A stretch of 64,000 nt of DNA. Origin: Bacillota bacterium. GTDB taxonomy: Bacteria; Bacillota_A; Clostridia; Christensenellales; Aristaeellaceae. Made by a program: the position numbers and the translations under genes. The stretch spans positions 89,467-153,466 of the forward strand of contig JAEZSP010000079.1 in the NCBI GenBank assembly GCA_023421735.1. Direction: 5' to 3'. The notes under the pieces were generated by a model. That model ran no database searches. It was not told where the DNA came from and saw nothing but the letters and a program-made list of their open reading frames with translations. Below are positions 61,063 through 64,000 of this stretch, one piece after another (positions within the stretch are counted from its first letter, which is position 1; each line of letters opens with the position of its first letter).

Positions 61063-61821
61063 ATGGAATATACAGTGGGCGCGTTGGCGCACCTTGCCGG
61101 CGTGAGTCCCCGGACGATCCGGTTCTACGACGAGGCGGGGCTACTGGCGCCTGCGCGCGTCGGGGAAAACGGATACCGGGTGTACGGCATGGCGCAGGTC
61201 GACCGACTGCAGGACATTTTGATCCTGCGCGCCCTGGGCATGAAACTTTCGCAGATTGCGGAGGTGCTCGCGGCGCCGGAATTTGACCGGACGACGGCCC
61301 TTGAGAACCATCTGATCGAACTCAAAAAAAGGCGCGCGCAGGTCGACGCCCTCATCGGGAACGTCGAAAAAACGCTCGACGCGCTGAAGGGAGAGATTGA
61401 GATGAAGGATCAGGAAAAATTTGAGGGCCTCAAGGAGAGGCTGGTGCGGGAGAACGAAGAGAAGTACGGCGAAGAGATTCGCGCAAAGTACGGTGAGGAG
61501 ACCGTTGCACGCTCGAACGCGCGCATCCGGGGCATGAAGCCCGAAAGCTTCGCGCGGGTGGAGGAATTGAATCGCGGGATTGCGGAAGCGCTGTGCGCGG
61601 CTGTTTCATCCGGCGACCCGACGGGCGCAGCGGCGCAGCGGGCATGCGCGCTCCACAAGGAGTGGCTCTTGCTCTTTGCGGGTCAATATTCGCCGGAATA
61701 CCACGTGGCGCTGGGCGAGATGTACGTGTCGGACGAGCGGTTTCGCGCCTATTACGACAACATCATCCCCGGCGGGGCGCAGATGCTGCGCGATGCGATC
61801 CGGGAATTTGTCAAGGATTAG
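61063..61821 (+). CDS. MerR-family regulator with TipAS antibiotic-recognition domain
   Basis: A 252-residue activator. Residues 1-70 are the MerR winged helix (YTVGALAHLAGVSPRTIRFYDEAGLL, quoted in parts), 75-110 a coiled coil, and about 130-250 a TipAS domain (EEKYGEEIRAKYGEETVARSNARI in parts; ALHKEWLLLFAGQYSPEYHVALGEMYVSDERF in parts). TipAS domains bind structurally diverse antibiotics or small molecules. GGAGG lies 7 nt before the ATG. The next gene, a secreted ribonuclease, lies 25 bp downstream. Confidence 0.93.
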   Translation: MEYTVGALAHLAGVSPRTIRFYDEAGLLAPARVGENGYRVYGMAQVDRLQDILILRALGMKLSQIAEVLAAPEFDRTTALENHLIELKKRRAQVDALIGNVEKTLDALKGEIEMKDQEKFEGLKERLVRENEEKYGEEIRAKYGEETVARSNARIRGMKPESFARVEELNRGIAEALCAAVSSGDPTGAAAQRACALHKEWLLLFAGQYSPEYHVALGEMYVSDERFRAYYDNIIPGGAQMLRDAIREFVKD

Positions 61822-61846
61822 GAAGAATACCCGAGGAGGTTCAATC

Positions 61847-62299
61847 ATGAGGAGAATCGCCAAAATGGCGCTGGTTTTCGTGCTTGCGGGCATTCTCCTT
61901 CTGCTTTCCGGTTGCGGCGTACCGCAAAATCCGGTTGACGCATCCATTGACGAAGCAGGATCTTACACGTCCAAGGACGACGTCGCGCTGTACATCCACA
62001 CCTACGGCCGCCTGCCCGGCAACTTTATCACAAAAGCACAGGCGCGCGATTTGGGCTGGGACGGCGGTTCACTCGAGCCTTACGCGCCGGGGATGTGCAT
62101 CGGCGGCGACCGATTCGGCAACTACGAGGGGCTTCTGCCCGACAAATCCGGGCGCACATACGCGGAATGCGACATCGACACCCGCGGCGTGTCCAGCCGG
62201 GGAGCGAAGCGCATCGTGTTCTCGAACGATGGGCTTATCTATTACACGGCGGATCACTACGAGTCCTTCACCCTTTTATACGGGGAGGATGGGACATGA
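61847..62299 (+). CDS. Barnase-family ribonuclease, predicted lipoprotein
   Basis: A 150-residue exported guanyl-type ribonuclease. The signal peptide ends in a lipobox LLSGC with Cys23, so it should be lipid-anchored. The mature part aligns with barnase: VALYIHTYGRLPGNFITKAQA, GGDRFGNYEGLLPDKSGRTY and ADHYESFTLLY. Catalytic equivalents are Glu107, Arg118, Arg122 and His137 (barnase Glu73, Arg83, Arg87, His102). GAGGAGG lies 7 nt before the ATG. The stop overlaps the barstar start (ATGA). Confidence 0.93.
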   Translation: MRRIAKMALVFVLAGILLLLSGCGVPQNPVDASIDEAGSYTSKDDVALYIHTYGRLPGNFITKAQARDLGWDGGSLEPYAPGMCIGGDRFGNYEGLLPDKSGRTYAECDIDTRGVSSRGAKRIVFSNDGLIYYTADHYESFTLLYGEDGT

Positions 62300-62586
62300 A
62301 AACGATTGTCATCGATGGGCGGCGCATGACGGGCCGGGACGAGGCGCAAGCGTACCTCGCGCAGGTGATTGGCGCGCCGGATCATTATGGAAACAATCTC
62401 GACGCGCTTTACGATGTGCTGACGGGCTATGCCGGGCAGACGCGGTTTGTCATTTGCAATGCCGCCGCCGCGGAGCAAAATCTCGGCGGATACGCAAGGG
62501 CGATTCTGCGCGTCTTCTGCGATGCGGCGGCGGAGAACGGGGCGATTACGGTTGAGATTGTGCCTGCGGAACCGTGCGGAAATTGA
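62296..62586 (+). CDS. Barstar-family ribonuclease inhibitor
   Basis: A 96-residue cytoplasmic inhibitor. PDHYGNNLDALYDVLTGYAG matches the barstar active-site-blocking helix, with Asp residues at the positions of barstar Asp35 and Asp39. Coupled translation with the ribonuclease (4-bp overlap, GGGGAGGATGG upstream) protects the cell before export. The 3' end overlaps the convergent VOC gene by 41 bp. Confidence 0.93.
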   Translation: MKTIVIDGRRMTGRDEAQAYLAQVIGAPDHYGNNLDALYDVLTGYAGQTRFVICNAAAAEQNLGGYARAILRVFCDAAAENGAITVEIVPAEPCGN

Positions 62587-62932
62587 GGACATTCCCGTCC
62601 GGATCGGCAAACTGGAACGAGCGGGCACCCCAGGGATGCGTCGTCGGCGCGTTGAGCGTCAGGATCCCCAGCGATTTGAGCCGAGCGTATTCCGCGTCCA
62701 CGTCTTCCACGTCGAAGGACAGGATTGCCGCGCCGGGACGCATGGTCTCGGCATAGGAAAACGCGTCCGTCGTCGCGAGGTTTTGGGTCGAATCAAACAC
62801 GATCGCCAACCCGCCCGCCGAAAGCCAGGCGTGGAACGCGTCACCATCTGATTTTTCCCGGAACACGGCCTCATAAAAGGCGCGCAACCGGTCGACATCT
62901 TCCGTCAGAAAGCTGATGTCCGCAAATTTCAT
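62546..62932 (-). CDS. VOC-family (glyoxalase/bleomycin-resistance fold) protein
   Basis: A 128-residue protein with paired beta-alpha-beta-beta-beta modules: KFADISFLTEDVDRLRAFYEAVF at the start and FDVEDVDAEYARLKSLGI...WGARSFQFADPDGNVLNF at the end. Metal ligands of true glyoxalases are not all present. Function unknown; relatives include resistance proteins. Its ATG overlaps the upstream HD gene stop by 4 bp. Confidence 0.87.
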   Translation of the reverse strand: MKFADISFLTEDVDRLRAFYEAVFREKSDGDAFHAWLSAGGLAIVFDSTQNLATTDAFSYAETMRPGAAILSFDVEDVDAEYARLKSLGILTLNAPTTHPWGARSFQFADPDGNVLNFRTVPQAQSQP

Positions 62933-63546
62933 CGGGTTCCTCCCATCTCGCCGAGGTCTTCGGCGAGGTTTTTTACAAATGTGAAGTAGAATTGCTGTTT
63001 ATTCCTCCAGATATTTCGCGCGGTCTTCGTTGCGCAGGGGAACCGATCCGGTACGCGAAAGATGCTCCTCTCAAGCAATCGATCGTATACCTGCCGATAA
63101 TCCCCACCGCGCGCGCCCAATGCGAGCGCGTCGCGCAGGATGGACATCGCACCCGTCTCGTCGAGGCAATCGGCTTCAATGAGAAGGATCAGCTCCATGG
63201 GTGTTCCCGGATCATCGAGAAGCGCCTTGTCGTCGTGGCGGCGGACGCAGTCGGCGACGCGGGATGTGAATGCCGCGTCAAAGCCATGACCAAGCAGATA
63301 TTTTTCGCAGATTTCCGCCCCGTGCGCCGGATGATTGTCCGGTGAAACGGTGTAGCCGACGTCGTGAAATGTTGCCGCCATGAGGAGAACCTCCGCGTCG
63401 GCCCGCTCCGTTCTCAGAAGGCGGTTCGCCCAGTGGACGACGCGCTGCGTGTGGGCATATTTATGACGGAATCCGAATGCGCCTGCGTGCGCGGGGGCGG
63501 CATCAAAAAGGGCCTTGACATACCTGTCGGCTTGCGCGCGTGTCAT
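62929..63546 (-). CDS. HD-domain hydrolase
   Basis: A 205-residue protein with an HD domain: HTQRVVHWANRLL, LMAATFHDVGYT (HD pair near residue 62), CVRRHDDKALL and LIEADCLDETGAM. It differs from the HD protein at 27.6 kb. Probable phosphohydrolase; substrate unknown. The ATG at 63546 has GGAGGGG 6 nt upstream, and the promoter at 63568-63597 rules out the 23-codon upstream extension. Confidence 0.87.
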   Translation of the reverse strand: MTRAQADRYVKALFDAAPAHAGAFGFRHKYAHTQRVVHWANRLLRTERADAEVLLMAATFHDVGYTVSPDNHPAHGAEICEKYLLGHGFDAAFTSRVADCVRRHDDKALLDDPGTPMELILLIEADCLDETGAMSILRDALALGARGGDYRQVYDRLLERSIFRVPDRFPCATKTARNIWRNKQQFYFTFVKNLAEDLGEMGGTR

Positions 63547-63567
63547 TTTATCCCCTCCCTGCGATTG

Positions 63568-63597
63568 ATCATACACCTGTAAAGGCGCATCGGTCAA
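63568..63597 (-). promoter_or_regulatory. Promoter of the HD-VOC operon
   Basis: Minus-strand TTGACC (63597-63592), 18-bp spacer, TATGAT (63573-63568). It is back to back with the pucR promoter. Confidence 0.65.
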
Positions 63598-63626
63598 TTG
63601 TAAACTTAACAACAATATGTTATACT
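63598..63626 (+). promoter_or_regulatory. Promoter of pucR
   Basis: TTGTAA (63598-63603), 17-bp spacer, TATACT (63621-63626). Confidence 0.6.
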
Positions 63627-63691
63627 GATATATCCCTCAAGGGTGGGGCGTCGCGATGCGGCGCCCTTTTCTTTTGATCGGAGGCGATGAC

Positions 63692-64000
63692 ATGTCAATT
63701 ACGGTGGGAGGACTTTATCAGAACGCGACCTTCCTGTACGGGATGCGTCTGGTCGCCGGAGGCGCGGGCATGGATGAGTTTGTCTCCTGGGTGCATGCCG
63801 TGGAGGACGCGTGTGCCGTGCAGGGCTTGCGCGGCGGGGAGGTGGCATTCACTTCCGGGCTTGTGGGTGCGGAGCAATGCCATCAACTTAAGGATGCAAC
63901 CACCCTAAAAGCACCAAAAGGACGGCACAAAACCGGCCCTCTTTTCCAACAGATTCATGCACAAATAGGCGCCCGAATTCTTGGTGATTCCGCGAATTGA
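63692..64000 (+). pseudogene. PucR-family regulator, interrupted after about 60 codons
   Basis: The first 60 codons encode the start of a PucR N-terminal domain (MSITVGGLYQNATFLYGMRL, then SWVHAVEDACAV and GGEVAFTSGL), as in purine-catabolism and other CdaR/PucR regulators. From about 63873 the composition drops in GC and the translation no longer looks like PucR; the frame ends in TGA exactly at the window edge. GGAGG lies 7 nt before the ATG. The break is best explained by an insertion. Whether the rest of pucR follows cannot be seen. Confidence 0.65.
63873..64000. mobile_element. Probable end of an insertion sequence (partial)
   Basis: About 128 bp at the right edge, AT-richer than everything around it, begins near GCAATGCCATCAACTTAAGG. 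On the minus strand a frame enters from the edge and stops at TAG near 63912, as the 3' end of a transposase or passenger gene would. No complete inverted repeat or target duplication can be checked, because the element leaves the window. Confidence 0.45.

Noticed and set aside
1..64000. CRISPR arrays, tRNA or rRNA genes, prophage
   Set aside because: No regularly spaced direct repeats, no cloverleaf or rRNA-like sequence and no phage structural genes were seen.

Overview
The window looks like a chromosomal segment of an anaerobic, moderately high-GC member of the Clostridia (Firmicutes). This is inferred from the style of the genes and signals: strong GGAGG ribosome-binding sites, SpoU/ABC-F/FmdB/UPF0340-type housekeeping genes, iron-sulphur L-serine dehydratase in two subunits, an FMN riboswitch before a RibU-type ECF component, a glmS-type ribozyme, BNR/GH25/WbsX-type glycan enzymes and Opp transporters. 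No rRNA, tRNA, CRISPR array or phage module was seen. Taxonomy below class level is a guess; an uncultured gut lineage would fit.

Layout. 0-4 kb: a minus-strand feoA-feoB iron uptake operon (feoB runs off the left edge) with an operator-like dyad inside its promoter, a secreted beta-helix protein, and a short DtxR-family regulator. 4-13 kb: a BNR-repeat glycosidase-like protein, FmdB zinc ribbon plus murA, azlCD amino-acid exporter, a cytidylate-kinase-like protein, a URO-D-family protein, fumC, peptide deformylase and a LysR regulator. 13-22 kb: a CNNM/CorC-type transporter behind a long, apparently structured 5' leader, a coupled run (alpha/beta hydrolase, TrmH-like methyltransferase, Gfo/Idh/MocA oxidoreductase, UPF0340 protein), a heparinase-like protein, an aminoglycoside-adenylyltransferase remnant, nagB, and a thymidine kinase fused to a GNAT acetyltransferase.

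22-36 kb: secreted and cell-wall proteins, a small AAA ATPase with a GNAT partner, a WbsX/GH99-like gene with an MFS carrier, an HD hydrolase, a D-2-hydroxyacid dehydrogenase, and a complete oligopeptide ABC operon (substrate-binding protein, two permeases, two ATPases). 36-49 kb: two GT2 glycosyltransferases, a VanX-like M15 peptidase with an SH3 domain, an FAD oxidoreductase fused to a Rieske domain, PRPP synthetase, a YyaL-type thioredoxin-fold protein, and a tightly packed minus-strand operon (RNA methyltransferase-like, ABC-F, membrane protein, sdaAB, sdaAA).

49-64 kb: J-domain protein, NlpC/P60 peptidase, phosphoribosyltransferase, a hexapeptide acyltransferase-like protein and glmM. 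glmM is followed by a long palindromic element, a glmS ribozyme and a terminator, with no glmS gene; corA then starts from its own promoter. After it come a PocR-AraC regulator divergent from a solute-binding protein and FAD oxidoreductase, a second long palindromic element, riboswitch-controlled ribU, pcp, a MerR-TipAS regulator, a lipoprotein barnase with its barstar, a VOC protein and HD hydrolase, and a pucR gene apparently interrupted at the right edge.

The most unusual features are the glmS ribozyme without glmS in the 3' region of glmM, the thymidine kinase-GNAT fusion, the unassigned leader RNA upstream of the CNNM transporter, and two related long palindromic elements that begin at stop codons.
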